Positions 8,476-16,883 of a DNA stretch of 42,632 nucleotides are shown here, one piece after another. The DNA is from Syntrophobacteraceae bacterium. GTDB lineage: Bacteria > Desulfobacterota > Syntrophobacteria > Syntrophobacterales > Syntrophobacteraceae. The stretch spans positions 1 through 42,632 of the forward strand of contig PXBG01000073.1 in the NCBI GenBank assembly GCA_003566995.1, written 5' to 3'. The notes beneath the pieces are model-generated. The model made no database searches and had not been told where the DNA came from. It worked only from the letters and a program-made list of their open reading frames with translations. Made by a program: the position numbers and the translations under genes. Each line of letters starts with the position of its first letter. Position 1 is the first letter of the stretch.

Positions 8476-9090
8476 TCACGAAGGGTTCGAGGCAGCCTTC
8501 AATTCGTTCCACAGGGGGCGCAGGCCTCGAAAGACATGGTGAAGGGCGGCTCTTTTTTGAGCACTGGCCCAATTGTGTGGAGATGGGTGATAGGTTACCA
8601 GAATTTTCCAGGGATCCATAAAAAAAAGGGAGCCATTGGCATCCCCCATCTTGAGATCCGGTCTTTGCAAAAGGCCTTTTGCCGCGGACAATCCCAGGCA
8701 GACCAGAAGGCAGGGCTGAAGGATTTCCACTTCCTCCATAAGGAAGGGGCGTGCCCTGCGGCGCTCTCTCTCCGTTGGACTTCGGTTGCTGCCCCGTGGG
8801 GTCACAGGGCGGTACTTGATGAGGTTGGTCACAAAAACCTCGTCCTTTTTCAAGCCCGCTTCCCCGAGAAGGATATGGAGGTTTTTCCCGGCAGGTCCCA
8901 CGAAGGGTTCTCTTTTTCTTTCTTCCTCCCCTCCCGGAGCTTCCCCCACGAAGACCAGGGGGCGGTTTTGGTGGGATCCGACGCCCGGTACGAAAATGGA
9001 ACCCATCCCTTCCGTCCTGCAGGCAGGGTCTTTCCGAATTTTTGCATAAAGCTTTTCAAGTTCCGTCGATTTGATTTCTCCTGCCTCCAT
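8476..9090 (-). CDS. Uracil-DNA glycosylase family 4-like protein lacking the Fe-S cysteines
   Basis: A 204-residue member of the UDG superfamily. GEAPGGEEE at 49-57, followed by EPFVGPAGKNL, is the uracil-binding motif of family 4. NLIKYRPVTPRGSNRSPTERE follows, and TYHPSP at 167-171 is the C-terminal active-site motif. Family 4 enzymes normally ligate a 4Fe-4S cluster with four cysteines. Here the CxxC pair near the N-terminus is reduced to Cys24, the K-C-R-P cysteine is Tyr93, and the A-C-R-P cysteine is Ala113. The cluster is thus probably absent, as in some other bacterial relatives. Its ATG overlaps the cobO stop (TGATG), so the two are translationally coupled. Base-excision activity is likely but unproved. 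Confidence 0.82.
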   Translation of the reverse strand: MEAGEIKSTELEKLYAKIRKDPACRTEGMGSIFVPGVGSHQNRPLVFVGEAPGGEEERKREPFVGPAGKNLHILLGEAGLKKDEVFVTNLIKYRPVTPRGSNRSPTERERRRARPFLMEEVEILQPCLLVCLGLSAAKGLLQRPDLKMGDANGSLFFMDPWKILVTYHPSPHNWASAQKRAALHHVFRGLRPLWNELKAASNPS

Positions 9091-9611
9091 CAGAACTCAA
9101 TCCCTTTTTGACCTTTGATGCCCTTGTCCTTGTAGGGGTGCTTCACAGCCACCATCTCCGTGACCAGGTCCGCCATTTCCACGAGAGAAGGGGGTGCGTT
9201 GCGCCCTGTGAAGACCAGATGCAATGAGGGAGGACGGTTTTTCAGAAAATCCAGCACATTGTCCAGGGGAAGCAGGCCGTGGGAGAGGACATAATTGATT
9301 TCGTCCAGGACCACCATGTGGTAGGTGTTGCTTTCGATGGCTTTCATGGCTTCCTCCCAGCCTTTCATGGCCAGTTCCCTGTCTTTGTCCAGGTTCTCCT
9401 TTTTCCAGGTGAAGCCGGCGCCAAGGGGCTGAATGGCAATGTTGTCAAATTTTTTCAAGGCTTCCAGTTCGCCGTAATGCCACGTGCCCTTTATGAATTG
9501 AAGGACGAGAATTTTCATGTTGTGCCCCGCGGCACGCAGCGCCATTCCAAGGGCGGCAGTCGTTTTGCCTTTTCCCTGTCCGGTGAAAACCATCAGCAGT
9601 CCTGTGTTCAA
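9090..9611 (-). CDS. cobO: Corrinoid adenosyltransferase, CobO/BtuR type
   Basis: A 173-residue ATP:corrinoid adenosyltransferase that moves the 5'-deoxyadenosyl group of ATP onto Co(I) of cobyrinic acid a,c-diamide or cobalamin. The P-loop GQGKGKTT is at 11-18. VLQFIKGTWHYGEL and VVLDEINYVL are family blocks, and the C-terminus HPYKDKGIKGQKGIEF is the typical tail. The start is TTG at 9611 with AAGGAG just upstream; the nearby ATG at 9615 is out of frame. It overlaps the following UDG-family gene. No other cobalamin genes and no cobalamin riboswitch are visible here. Adenosylcobalamin would serve B12 enzymes such as methylmalonyl-CoA mutase encoded elsewhere. Confidence 0.92.
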   Translation of the reverse strand: MNTGLLMVFTGQGKGKTTAALGMALRAAGHNMKILVLQFIKGTWHYGELEALKKFDNIAIQPLGAGFTWKKENLDKDRELAMKGWEEAMKAIESNTYHMVVLDEINYVLSHGLLPLDNVLDFLKNRPPSLHLVFTGRNAPPSLVEMADLVTEMVAVKHPYKDKGIKGQKGIEF

Positions 9612-9747
9612 TCATTCTCCTTTCCTGGACACAAATTCATGAAAGGGCACACGGGATAGAACGGAGGCGTGATGGGACCGCTTCCCGGAAAAAGCCCCGT
9701 GAAGAGCCGTCACAGGGGAGAGCCGCGCTGAAGGGAAGGGGAAACAA

Positions 9748-9775
9748 AAAAAGCGGGCTGAATGGACCCGCTTTT
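9748..9775. terminator. Terminator downstream of fmdB-family gene
   Basis: The stem AAAAAGCGGG/CCCGCTTTT (9748-9757 with 9767-9775) has a 9-nt loop. A-runs on one side and T-runs on the other make it usable on both strands; on the minus strand it is followed by TTTTTTTG. It lies about 100 bp after the fmdB stop and before cobO. The remainder of 9612-9873 holds no supported gene. Confidence 0.75.
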
Positions 9776-9873
9776 GTGAGGCGCGAATTGTGATCCCGTT
9801 CCCTTCAGGGGTGATCCCTGCGCCGGAACCCCGAGGAGTTCTGCACTCCCCCATTTCAATGCTCAGGAAGCCT

Positions 9874-10134
9874 TCATGAAGACTCTGAGGTGCTGCTGGT
9901 CGCAGAAGAAGCCTCGGGCTTCGCAGTTTCCGCCTGCTTGCCGCTCTCCTGCTTTTTCCCACTGTAATCGGTCACGTACCAGCCGGATCCCTTCAAGTGA
10001 AATGCGCTCATGGAGACCATTTTTCTCATTTCACCACTGCAATGGCCACACTGACCGAGAGGTGGATCAGAAAATTTCTGCAAGGCTTCCGTGGTTTTTC
10101 CGCATTCCAGACATTCATACTCGTAAATGGGCAT
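9874..10134 (-). CDS. FmdB-family zinc-ribbon protein
   Basis: An 86-residue protein starting MPIYEYECLECG, the typical opening of the FmdB/putative regulatory protein family. Two CxxC pairs (Cys8/Cys11 and Cys29/Cys32) form a zinc ribbon. SAFHLKGSGWYVTDY follows, then a Ser/Glu-rich, probably disordered tail. The frame is open to 10272, but GGGAGG lies properly before the ATG at 10134, and a promoter at 10236-10263 leaves a leader of about 95 nt. The molecular role of the family is poorly known; it was named after a formamidase/amidase regulator, and a nucleic-acid-binding function is only presumed. Confidence 0.88.
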   Translation of the reverse strand: MPIYEYECLECGKTTEALQKFSDPPLGQCGHCSGEMRKMVSMSAFHLKGSGWYVTDYSGKKQESGKQAETAKPEASSATSSTSESS

Positions 10135-10235
10135 ACAGTGACCTCCCGACCGTTCGGTGATGAATTTCAATGAAATTTGTCTATATGATTGATTCGGGCC
10201 TCTAGGAAACACCCGACCTAAAAACACACGTGAAA

Positions 10236-10263
10236 AATATAAGTTCACATCGCTGCTTGTCAA
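10236..10263 (-). promoter_or_regulatory. Sigma-70-type promoter of fmdB-family gene
   Basis: On the minus strand perfect TTGACA (10258-10263), a 16-bp spacer and TATATT (10236-10241, five of six consensus). It points to the FmdB gene about 100 bp away. Confidence 0.7.
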
Positions 10264-10370
10264 GCTGTTCAATGAGCAGTTTTTGCCTTTTTCAAGATCG
10301 ATTCTTGTGAAGGGGCGCCACGAAAGGCCCTGAAAGCCTCATTCATGTCTTGAGGTTTCGCCCCGAGGAT

Positions 10371-12302
10371 CTAGGGCCCCACCTGAACCAGTTCGCTGTC
10401 GAGCACCTGGAGAATTTTGTATTGCCTGTTCAACTCCCCATGGGCATTGAATGAATAATTGCCCGCAACGCCTTCGAAGTTCTGAATGGCGAGCAGTTGA
10501 TCCATGAGGTCCAGCCGGTTCATCTGGGAAGGATGAAGGCGTGACCGGGCTTCCAGCAACAGGGTCAATGCGTCGTAGGCCTGGGCTCCCACATAGGAGG
10601 GATTGTCCCTGTAGGTGTCCCTGTATTTTTCTCTGAAGGAGAGGACCTGGGGGGATGCGCTGCCCATGAAAAAGGGGGCGGCGAAAATGGCCTGTTCCAC
10701 ATAAATGCCACCGGCCTGCACGAGGGGGCCTTCCGCCCAAAGGTTGGTGCCAAGCAACGTGACACCCACCACATTGTAGAAAGGCAGTTGGGGGGCGATC
10801 ATGGAAAGGCTCAGCACCTGGTCGGGAATGAAAAGGGCATCGAAGGGCGTGGCCTCGATGCTTGAGGCAGGCGCATTTCTTCGGGCGGTGTTGAGGAGCT
10901 GTTCAATGGGGCCTTTGAAATCGGTGGAATCGCTTTTGTACGGCACGCTGGCCTTGAGGTGGCCACCCATCTCCTGCACAACCTTCGAGAAAACTCCGGC
11001 AAGCCTCTGGCCGTAGCGGTCCTCGGGATAGAGCACTGCAAACCTTGTGTGGCCCAGTCTCTCCATGCAATGCTCAACCAGGGCGGTGACCAGTTCCTTG
11101 TTGTCCAGCAGAAGGTGGAGCACAAACGTCTTGTCCGGGGTGTCGTCCTCTTCCCGTTGAGCGAGGGTGAGCAGGGGGACTCCCAGTTCGTTGGCGGCGG
11201 GTGAGGCCCCTTTGGCTTCCTGGGTTCCCAGGGGACCGATGGTGGCGAGAACGCGGTCCTTTTGAACGAGGGTCCTGAGGGCGGCATCCGGCCTCGTTGT
11301 CCCTCTCTGCGCATCCTTGATCACCAGCGTGACGGGATCCCATGGATTCTGTTCATTCCATTGGCTGCTGGCCAGGGCCAGTCCTCTCAGCATGAGCTGA
11401 CCATATTGAGCATGAGGGCCCGAGACGGGAGCAAGGACGCCGATGCGCCCTGCATCAACGGGGTACTGCTTTTCCATCACGGAGCTTCTCAGAAAAAGAC
11501 GGATTTCTTCCGCAAGGGGATGAGAGGGGTTGGCCTGAAGGAGGGCGCGAAGTTTTCCGCGGGTTTCTTCCGAGGGCGTTCTTTCCATTTCCAGCTGGAG
11601 TTGCCGGTAATCCAGGAAAACCTGCATGAAATCATTTTGGTTTATGGCGTGCAGCCGGTCCAGCCCCTCTTCATGCTGAGTCTTCAGCAGTTTCAATGTT
11701 GCCTGAGTCAGGGACTTTTTGTCTTCCGTGGATCTCGCTGAGGAAAATCCGGCCCCCAGCCAGTCAAGGGCAGTGCCCGTGTTTCCGTCATCTTCATGAA
11801 TGCGGGCCATGAGTTCGCTCAGTCCCACGCGCACCCGGGGCTGTTCCGAAGCGGCGTCCCACAGGGCATTGGCTTCTCTGAGAACCTGCTGGTTCCTGCC
11901 TTTCATGGACCATGCCCGCATCTGATCCAGGCGGGCCGATTGAATGCCTTCCCAGGCAGAATAGTGATAGATGAGATAGTCCAGATAAAGAAGGCTTCTG
12001 TCCGGTTCTTCCTGTTGAAGGTAGGTCCGGCCCGCTTCGTGAAGTGCCCGGGCGGCGATGGCATTGCGGGGGTAGGTTTGTGCGATGCGGTTCCACGTGG
12101 CGATGGCGCCGGAAATGTTCCCGGCCTCCTTGTCTTTTTCGGCCTGCTGCCACAAAGATTCCGCGGCCCGGGGCGCGGGCTGGGAGAGCATGGTGGAATC
12201 AACGCGGGCTTCAGGTCCCGTTTGCCTTGAAGGGGCGGCACAGCCTGCCAGGTAAAAAAGAAGGGCGGTAGCCCATAGAATGCAGCCGGTTCTGGACATC
12301 AT
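10371..12302 (-). CDS. LpoA-like lipoprotein: TPR region plus type 1 periplasmic-binding domain
   Basis: A 643-residue predicted lipoprotein. The signal peptide ends in the lipobox LAGC, with Cys21 as the lipidation site. Residues of roughly 40-250 are helical repeats (for example WQQAEKDKEAGNISGAIATWNRIAQTYP), like tetratricopeptide repeats. From about 275 on there is a type 1 periplasmic-binding fold, beginning IGVLAPVSGPHAQYGQLMLRGLALA. The same order of domains is found in LpoA, the outer-membrane activator of penicillin-binding protein 1A; branched-chain amino-acid receptors share the second domain. I chose the ATG at 12302, with GAGGA eight bases upstream, over one five codons earlier. 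It lies after dnaK but behind two terminators, so it is probably transcribed separately. Confidence 0.75.
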   Translation of the reverse strand: MMSRTGCILWATALLFYLAGCAAPSRQTGPEARVDSTMLSQPAPRAAESLWQQAEKDKEAGNISGAIATWNRIAQTYPRNAIAARALHEAGRTYLQQEEPDRSLLYLDYLIYHYSAWEGIQSARLDQMRAWSMKGRNQQVLREANALWDAASEQPRVRVGLSELMARIHEDDGNTGTALDWLGAGFSSARSTEDKKSLTQATLKLLKTQHEEGLDRLHAINQNDFMQVFLDYRQLQLEMERTPSEETRGKLRALLQANPSHPLAEEIRLFLRSSVMEKQYPVDAGRIGVLAPVSGPHAQYGQLMLRGLALASSQWNEQNPWDPVTLVIKDAQRGTTRPDAALRTLVQKDRVLATIGPLGTQEAKGASPAANELGVPLLTLAQREEDDTPDKTFVLHLLLDNKELVTALVEHCMERLGHTRFAVLYPEDRYGQRLAGVFSKVVQEMGGHLKASVPYKSDSTDFKGPIEQLLNTARRNAPASSIEATPFDALFIPDQVLSLSMIAPQLPFYNVVGVTLLGTNLWAEGPLVQAGGIYVEQAIFAAPFFMGSASPQVLSFREKYRDTYRDNPSYVGAQAYDALTLLLEARSRLHPSQMNRLDLMDQLLAIQNFEGVAGNYSFNAHGELNRQYKILQVLDSELVQVGP

Positions 12303-12370
12303 TGGCAGATTCCTCATTGTAATGCATTTCCCGCCTGTTTTAGTGTTTTCCCCCTTGTATAACCCAAAAA

Positions 12371-12405
12371 CACAAAAAAAGGCACATGAAAGTTCATGCG
12401 CCTTT
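12371..12405 (-). terminator. Strong terminator downstream of dnaK
   Basis: The stem AAAGGCGCATGAA with TTCATGTGCCTTT (minus strand; 12393-12405 with 12378-12390) has a very short loop and one G-T pair. It is followed by TTTT and further T-rich sequence. It is the second of two hairpins after dnaK. Confidence 0.8.
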
Positions 12406-12427
12406 GGGGAGGGTGCTCCTCAATGGA

Positions 12428-12455
12428 AAAGCCCGGAAAAAAATCTCCGGGCTTT
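12428..12455 (-). terminator. First hairpin after dnaK
   Basis: A perfect 10-bp stem AAAGCCCGGA/TCCGGGCTTT (12428-12437 with 12446-12455) has an 8-nt loop and lies 11 bp after the dnaK stop. Its U-tract is short, so it probably acts with the stronger hairpin at 12371-12405 or stabilises the mRNA 3' end. Confidence 0.65.
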
Positions 12456-12465
12456 CAGGAAAGGT

Positions 12466-14400
12466 TTACTTTTTCTTCACTTCTTCATAGTCGGCATCCA
12501 CCACGTCTTCATCGGGCTTTTTGCCGCCTGCGGCCCCTTCATGGCCAGTTCCCTCGTGGGTCTCCCCACCGGGGGCGCCTTCCTGAGATTCTGCCGATGC
12601 TTTCTTGTAGGCTTCCTCGGCCACCTTGTGGGAAACCTGCATCAGTTCGTCCATTTCCCGCTGTATGGCGTCCTTGTCGTCGCTTTCCATGGCGCCCCGC
12701 ACTTTTTCCATGTGAGATTCAATGTTCTGCCTGGTTTCTGCGTCGATTTTGTCCCCCATGTCGTGAAGAGTCTTTTCCGTGCTGTAAATGAGGGTGTCCG
12801 CCTGGTTTCTCAGTTCCACCAGTTCTCTCTTGCGCTTGTCTTCTTCCGAATGAGCTTCCGCTTCCTTCACCAGGTTCTCCACTTCGCTTTCGGAGAGACC
12901 GCTGGACGCCGTGATGCGGATGGACTGTTCCTTGTTGGTGGCCATGTCCTTGGCGGAGACGTGCACGATGCCGTTGGCGTCGATGTCAAAGGTGACCTCG
13001 ATCTGGGGAACGCCGCGGGGTGCCGGGGGTATTCCCACGAGATCGAAGCGCCCGAGGGTCTTGTTGTCACTCGCCATTTCCCTCTCTCCCTGAAGCACGT
13101 GAATGGACACGGCGGTCTGGTTGTCCGAGGCCGTGGAGAAGATCTGGCTCTTGCGAGTGGGAATGGTCGTGTTTCTCTCGATGAGTTTGGTCATGACGCC
13201 ACCGAGGGTTTCGATGCCCAGGGAAAGGGGTGTGACGTCCAGAAGAAGAACGTCTTTCACGTCTCCCTGAAGAACCCCCGCCTGGATGGCGGCACCGATG
13301 GCCACCACTTCATCGGGGTTCACTCCCTTGTGAGGCTCTTTTCCGAAAAATTCCTGAACCTTTTGCTGCACCCGGGGCATGCGGGTCATGCCGCCCACCA
13401 GAATCACTTCATCGATGTTGTTGCGCGTGATCCCCGCATCGCGCAGTGCTTTTTCCATGGGGGCCACGAGGCGGTCGATGAGGTGCGAGGTGAGGGATTC
13501 GAACTTGGCCCGGGACAATTTGTACTGCAAATGTTTGGGCCCGGAGGCATCCGCCGTGATGAACGGAAGGTTCACATCCGTTTCCATGGTGGAGGAGAGT
13601 TCCACCTTGGCCTTTTCCGCTGCCTCCTTGAGCCGCTGCAGGGCCATCTTGTCGTTGCGGAGGTCGATGCCATAGTCCTTCCTGAACTCATCGGCCAGCC
13701 AGTCGATGATGCACTGGTCAAAATCTTCGCCTCCAAGGTGCGTGTCTCCATTGGTGGATTTCACCTCGAAAACACCGTCGCCGATTTCCAGGATGGAAAT
13801 GTCGTAGGTGCCGCCTCCCAGGTCGAACACGGCGATCTTTTCATCCTTTTTTCTGTCCAGGCCATAGGCCAGTGAGGCCGCGGTGGGCTCGTTGATGATG
13901 CGCTGCACGTTGAGGCCCGCGATCTTGCCCGCATCCTTGGTGGCCTGTCTCTGGCTGTCGTTGAAATAAGCGGGAACGGTGATGACCGCGTCGGTCACTT
14001 TCTCTCCCAGATAATCCTCCGCCGTCTGCTTCATCTTCATGAGGACGTACGCAGAAATTTCCGTGGGGCTGTATTCTCTTCCCCGAACGCCGAGGTGGGC
14101 ATCCCCGTTGGAGGCCTTCACGATCTTGTAGGGAAGTATTTTCTGATCGTTTTCCACTTCCTTGGTGTCGAACTTCCTTCCGATCAATCTTTTCACGGCG
14201 AAAATGGTGTTCTCCGGGTTGGTGATGGCCTGCCTTTTGGCCACCTGCCCCACCAGCCGCTCTCCGCTCTCAGTGAACGCAACCATGGAAGGCGTTGTTC
14301 GCCCGCCTTCCGCATTGGTGATGACCTTGGATTCCTTGCCTTCCATTATTGCGACCACTGAATTCGTCGTGCCCAGGTCGATGCCGATAATTTTGCTCAT
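12466..14400 (-). CDS. dnaK: Chaperone protein DnaK (Hsp70)
   Basis: A 644-residue Hsp70. It starts [21 protein letters not shown] and has the nucleotide-binding blocks [13 protein letters not shown] and [14 protein letters not shown]. The linker [19 protein letters not shown] leads into the substrate-binding domain, and the C-terminus ends in the acidic [14 protein letters not shown]. It folds and protects proteins with GrpE and DnaJ. The ATG at 14400 has an excellent AAGGAGG site 10 bases upstream; a TTG two codons earlier is too close to it. It follows grpE after 209 bp without a clear terminator. CCCATTATAT in that gap could be a weak heat-shock -10, but no matching -35 is visible. dnaJ does not follow. 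Confidence 0.97.
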   Translation of the reverse strand: MSKIIGIDLGTTNSVVAIMEGKESKVITNAEGGRTTPSMVAFTESGERLVGQVAKRQAITNPENTIFAVKRLIGRKFDTKEVENDQKILPYKIVKASNGDAHLGVRGREYSPTEISAYVLMKMKQTAEDYLGEKVTDAVITVPAYFNDSQRQATKDAGKIAGLNVQRIINEPTAASLAYGLDRKKDEKIAVFDLGGGTYDISILEIGDGVFEVKSTNGDTHLGGEDFDQCIIDWLADEFRKDYGIDLRNDKMALQRLKEAAEKAKVELSSTMETDVNLPFITADASGPKHLQYKLSRAKFESLTSHLIDRLVAPMEKALRDAGITRNNIDEVILVGGMTRMPRVQQKVQEFFGKEPHKGVNPDEVVAIGAAIQAGVLQGDVKDVLLLDVTPLSLGIETLGGVMTKLIERNTTIPTRKSQIFSTASDNQTAVSIHVLQGEREMASDNKTLGRFDLVGIPPAPRGVPQIEVTFDIDANGIVHVSAKDMATNKEQSIRITASSGLSESEVENLVKEAEAHSEEDKRKRELVELRNQADTLIYSTEKTLHDMGDKIDAETRQNIESHMEKVRGAMESDDKDAIQREMDELMQVSHKVAEEAYKKASAESQEGAPGGETHEGTGHEGAAGGKKPDEDVVDADYEEVKKK

Positions 14401-14609
14401 CTTCAATAACCTCCTTAAAGATATAATGGGAATCAGTGCATGCTAATGATGTTGACTGAGTGTTTTGTTCCAACATTCCAGAGAGAGCCTGCATCATTTT
14501 CGGAAACAGGTTTTTTCAAAGGCAGCCGCTCCCTGAAACATGTTGACAAACTAATGACGGTTTGATCTTCATTCAATGGCTTCCCGCGGAAATCATGAGA
14601 TTTTTTTAT

Positions 14610-15176
14610 TCAGTCGGGGGCCTTGGCCACAATGACCATGGCCGGCCTCAGGAGACGGTCATTGAGGGTGTAACCCTTTTGAAACTCTTTGATCACCGTG
14701 TTCTCGGGATGATCGCTGGTCACTTCCTGCATCATGGCCTCATGGAAATTGGGGTCGAAGGGTTTGCCTTCTGAATCGAAAGGTTTGCAGCCGTACTTGC
14801 CCAGGACGTCCAGAAAAAGCTTGAGAGTCATTTGCACGCCCTCCGGCAGCCCTCCGGAACCGGCCTCGCCCTCAGCGTGCTGCAAGGCTCTTTCAAGATT
14901 GTCCACTACGGGCAAAAGATCCCTCATGAGGCTCTCATTGGCAAAGCAAATGCCCTCGGATCTTTCTCTCTCCAACCGTTTCCTGATGTTTTCCGTTTCC
15001 GCGGCCATTCGCAGCAGGCGGTCCTGAAGGCTGCCGATTTCCGCATCCTTCTGGGCCAGCACCTCAGACTCGCCCGTTGTTCCCTCAAAAATCCGGGAAA
15101 TGCTTTCCTCTCCTTCGTCCTCAAGTCCCTGTTCTTTGGGATCCAGTTCCTCTTGCTTTTTTCTTTCGTCCGCCAT
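14610..15176 (-). CDS. grpE: Nucleotide exchange factor GrpE
   Basis: A 188-residue GrpE. The N-terminus is charged and probably disordered, followed by a long coiled coil (LAQKDAEIGSLQDRLLRMAAETENIRKRLERE). The C-terminal beta domain carries FDPNFHEAMMQEVTSDHPENTVIKEFQKGYTLNDRLLRPAMVIVAK, the family signature. It releases ADP from DnaK. GGAGGTG lies before the start. It is between hrcA (148 bp upstream) and dnaK on the same strand, the common hrcA-grpE-dnaK order. Confidence 0.96.
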   Translation of the reverse strand: MADERKKQEELDPKEQGLEDEGEESISRIFEGTTGESEVLAQKDAEIGSLQDRLLRMAAETENIRKRLERERSEGICFANESLMRDLLPVVDNLERALQHAEGEAGSGGLPEGVQMTLKLFLDVLGKYGCKPFDSEGKPFDPNFHEAMMQEVTSDHPENTVIKEFQKGYTLNDRLLRPAMVIVAKAPD

Positions 15177-15324
15177 TTATGTTTCACCTCCCGGGGCTTT
15201 TTGAGCCTCCCGACGCATATTTTTCTTCATCCGGGTTTTCCTGAAACCCATGTGGGGTCTCGCTGCCCGCTTGACCCAACGCTTTTCTTTTCAACGGAAG
15301 CCCCTTTTCATGGTTTTGAAAGCA

Positions 15325-16365
15325 TCATTCGGGCTCTTCCATCAGACGGCTCAGAAGGGCCGCCGTGAATTCAACCACGGGAACGATTCTCGAGTAATCC
15401 ATGCGCAGGGGCCCGATCACTCCCAACGCTCCCAGCATGGTGTTTCCCCGTTTGTAGGGAGAGGAAATGATGCTCAGTTCGTAAAGCTCGTTCAGGGAGC
15501 TTTCCTTTCCCAGAATGACCTTGACTCCGGACGCGTTGCTGAGAGTCAGGTCCAGAAGCCGTATGATCTTGGATTTATCCTCAAAAGCGTGAAAAAGGTG
15601 TCTCAGCCGTTCCACATCGCTGAATTCGGGATTGTTGATGAGGTTCAATTGCCCCTCGATGTAAAGTTCACTGCTTTCGAAGGTGGACTGGAAAGCCTGG
15701 TCCGTCATTTTCAGCGCCCTGGAATAAAGTTCGTCAAAAAGATTCTTCTCGTTTTTCATCTCCTCGATGATGCGCTCTTTGATTTCCCCCAAGGTCATGT
15801 CCCTGAAAATGTCGTTGAGGTAGCGACCGTACTTGTCCAGCTCATCCTGGTCCACGTCTTCCTCCCCATGAAGCACCACGTGATTGACCAGCCCCGATTT
15901 GGTGATGAGAATCACCATGATCTGATGGGCACGCAGGCGCACGAACTCTATGTGCTTCAAACGGGTCAGGGTGATCTTGGGCCAGAGAACCACCCCCGCC
16001 TGCTTGCAAAACCCCGACAGGACCTTGGAAGTTTTTTGAAGCAGTGTTGCCAGGTCTTTGTGCACATCCTTGAGGGCCTGCTGAATGAGGCGTTTTTCCT
16101 GATCTTCCAGATCTTTCGACTTCATGATAGAGTCGATGTAAAAGCGAAGGCCCTTTTCCGTGGGCACACGGCCGGCGGAAGTGTGGGGCTGAAGCAGCAG
16201 CCCCATCTCTTCCAGGTCCGCCATGACGTTTCGAATGGTTGCGGAACTCACCTGAAGGAGGTGGCGCTTGGATATGGTCCGGGATCCCACGGGTTCGCCG
16301 CTTCGAATATGGTCGATGACCACGGCTTCCAGAACCTGTTGCGCGCGCTCTGACAATTGGTTCAC
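15325..16365 (-). CDS. hrcA: Heat-inducible transcription repressor HrcA
   Basis: A 346-residue HrcA. The N-terminal winged-helix domain reads LSERAQQVLEAVVIDHIRSGEPVGSRTISKRHLLQVSSATIRNVMADLEEMGLL, with the recognition helix in SSATIRNVMADLEE. The remaining part is the GAF-like dimerisation region (LINNPEFSDVERLRHLFHAFEDK, GNTMLGALGVIGPLRMDYSRIVPVVEF). It binds CIRCE and is kept active by GroEL in other bacteria. The start is GTG with AAGGAG seven bases upstream. A CIRCE element lies 27 bp upstream, so the operon represses itself. Confidence 0.96.
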   Translation of the reverse strand: MNQLSERAQQVLEAVVIDHIRSGEPVGSRTISKRHLLQVSSATIRNVMADLEEMGLLLQPHTSAGRVPTEKGLRFYIDSIMKSKDLEDQEKRLIQQALKDVHKDLATLLQKTSKVLSGFCKQAGVVLWPKITLTRLKHIEFVRLRAHQIMVILITKSGLVNHVVLHGEEDVDQDELDKYGRYLNDIFRDMTLGEIKERIIEEMKNEKNLFDELYSRALKMTDQAFQSTFESSELYIEGQLNLINNPEFSDVERLRHLFHAFEDKSKIIRLLDLTLSNASGVKVILGKESSLNELYELSIISSPYKRGNTMLGALGVIGPLRMDYSRIVPVVEFTAALLSRLMEEPE

Positions 16366-16391
16366 GGCTTCACTCCTTAGTGATCTTCATG

Positions 16392-16418
16392 GTAGCACTC
16401 TCGTTCAATGAGTGCCAA
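16392..16418 (-). promoter_or_regulatory. CIRCE operator of the hrcA-grpE-dnaK operon
   Basis: GTAGCACTC, nine bases, GAGTGCCAA: the CIRCE inverted repeat (TTAGCACTC-N9-GAGTGCTAA) with one change in each half. It lies directly downstream of the predicted -10 box and upstream of hrcA, where HrcA binding would block initiation. Confidence 0.93.
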
Positions 16419-16421
16419 GCT

Positions 16422-16450
16422 AAGCTAGTGATCGGGCAAAACTTTGTCAA
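16422..16450 (-). promoter_or_regulatory. Promoter of the hrcA-grpE-dnaK operon
   Basis: On the minus strand perfect TTGACA (16445-16450), 17-bp spacer, TAGCTT (16422-16427) as a poor -10. The CIRCE begins four bases further on. Position and CIRCE support it more than the -10 box does. Confidence 0.7.
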
Positions 16451-16630
16451 GTCGTTTGTATGAGAGTCAGGTTTGCTTTGCCCATCTTTTCAGCTCATGT
16501 GAACTTGGCCGGCGGTGATTTTCCACACGCCAGGTGAAAGACTGAAGGAAAGAGTTGTCTTGGTTTTCACCGGAAAGGAAAATTCTTGGGGCGTTTCACG
16601 GCTGGAAAAGGGATGATCCCCCCTGCACAG

Positions 16631-16675
16631 AAAAAAAGAGAGAGCCAGGAAGGAGGAGGGGAACCTGGCTCTCTC
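16631..16675 (-). terminator. Strong intrinsic terminator-like hairpin facing hrcA, no obvious cognate gene
   Basis: A perfect 12-bp stem GAGAGAGCCAGG/CCTGGCTCTCTC (16638-16649 with 16664-16675) has a 14-nt loop. On the minus strand it is followed by seven T (16631-16637). No supported minus-strand gene lies upstream of it; the gene beyond is on the plus strand. It may insulate the hrcA promoter from antisense transcription. The rest of 16451-16883 shows no gene. Confidence 0.7.
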
Positions 16676-16883
16676 AGGAGGGGGAAAGAATTTTCTTTCC
16701 AGGTTGATGATAACTCGTGTGTCAAGAGGGCGGTGAGCCTGGGTGCTCGAAACGGATGATTGAAGGGTTGTTTGTTTCCAAAAACAAGTTCCCGTATCCC
16801 AAGGGCGTCAGGAATCCCCTCCCTTGCCTGACGAGTGGATTCCTTTCACGCCGCTGACGGCAAAAATACGGGGAGGTCCTGTC

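Noticed and set aside
9612..9962. 116-codon minus-strand frame between cobO and the fmdB-family gene
   Set aside because: It runs through the fmdB-family gene and its terminator in another frame.
12280..13875. 531-codon plus-strand frame opposite dnaK
   Set aside because: Antisense shadow of dnaK; His/Gly/Phe-rich translation typical of reverse-strand artefacts.
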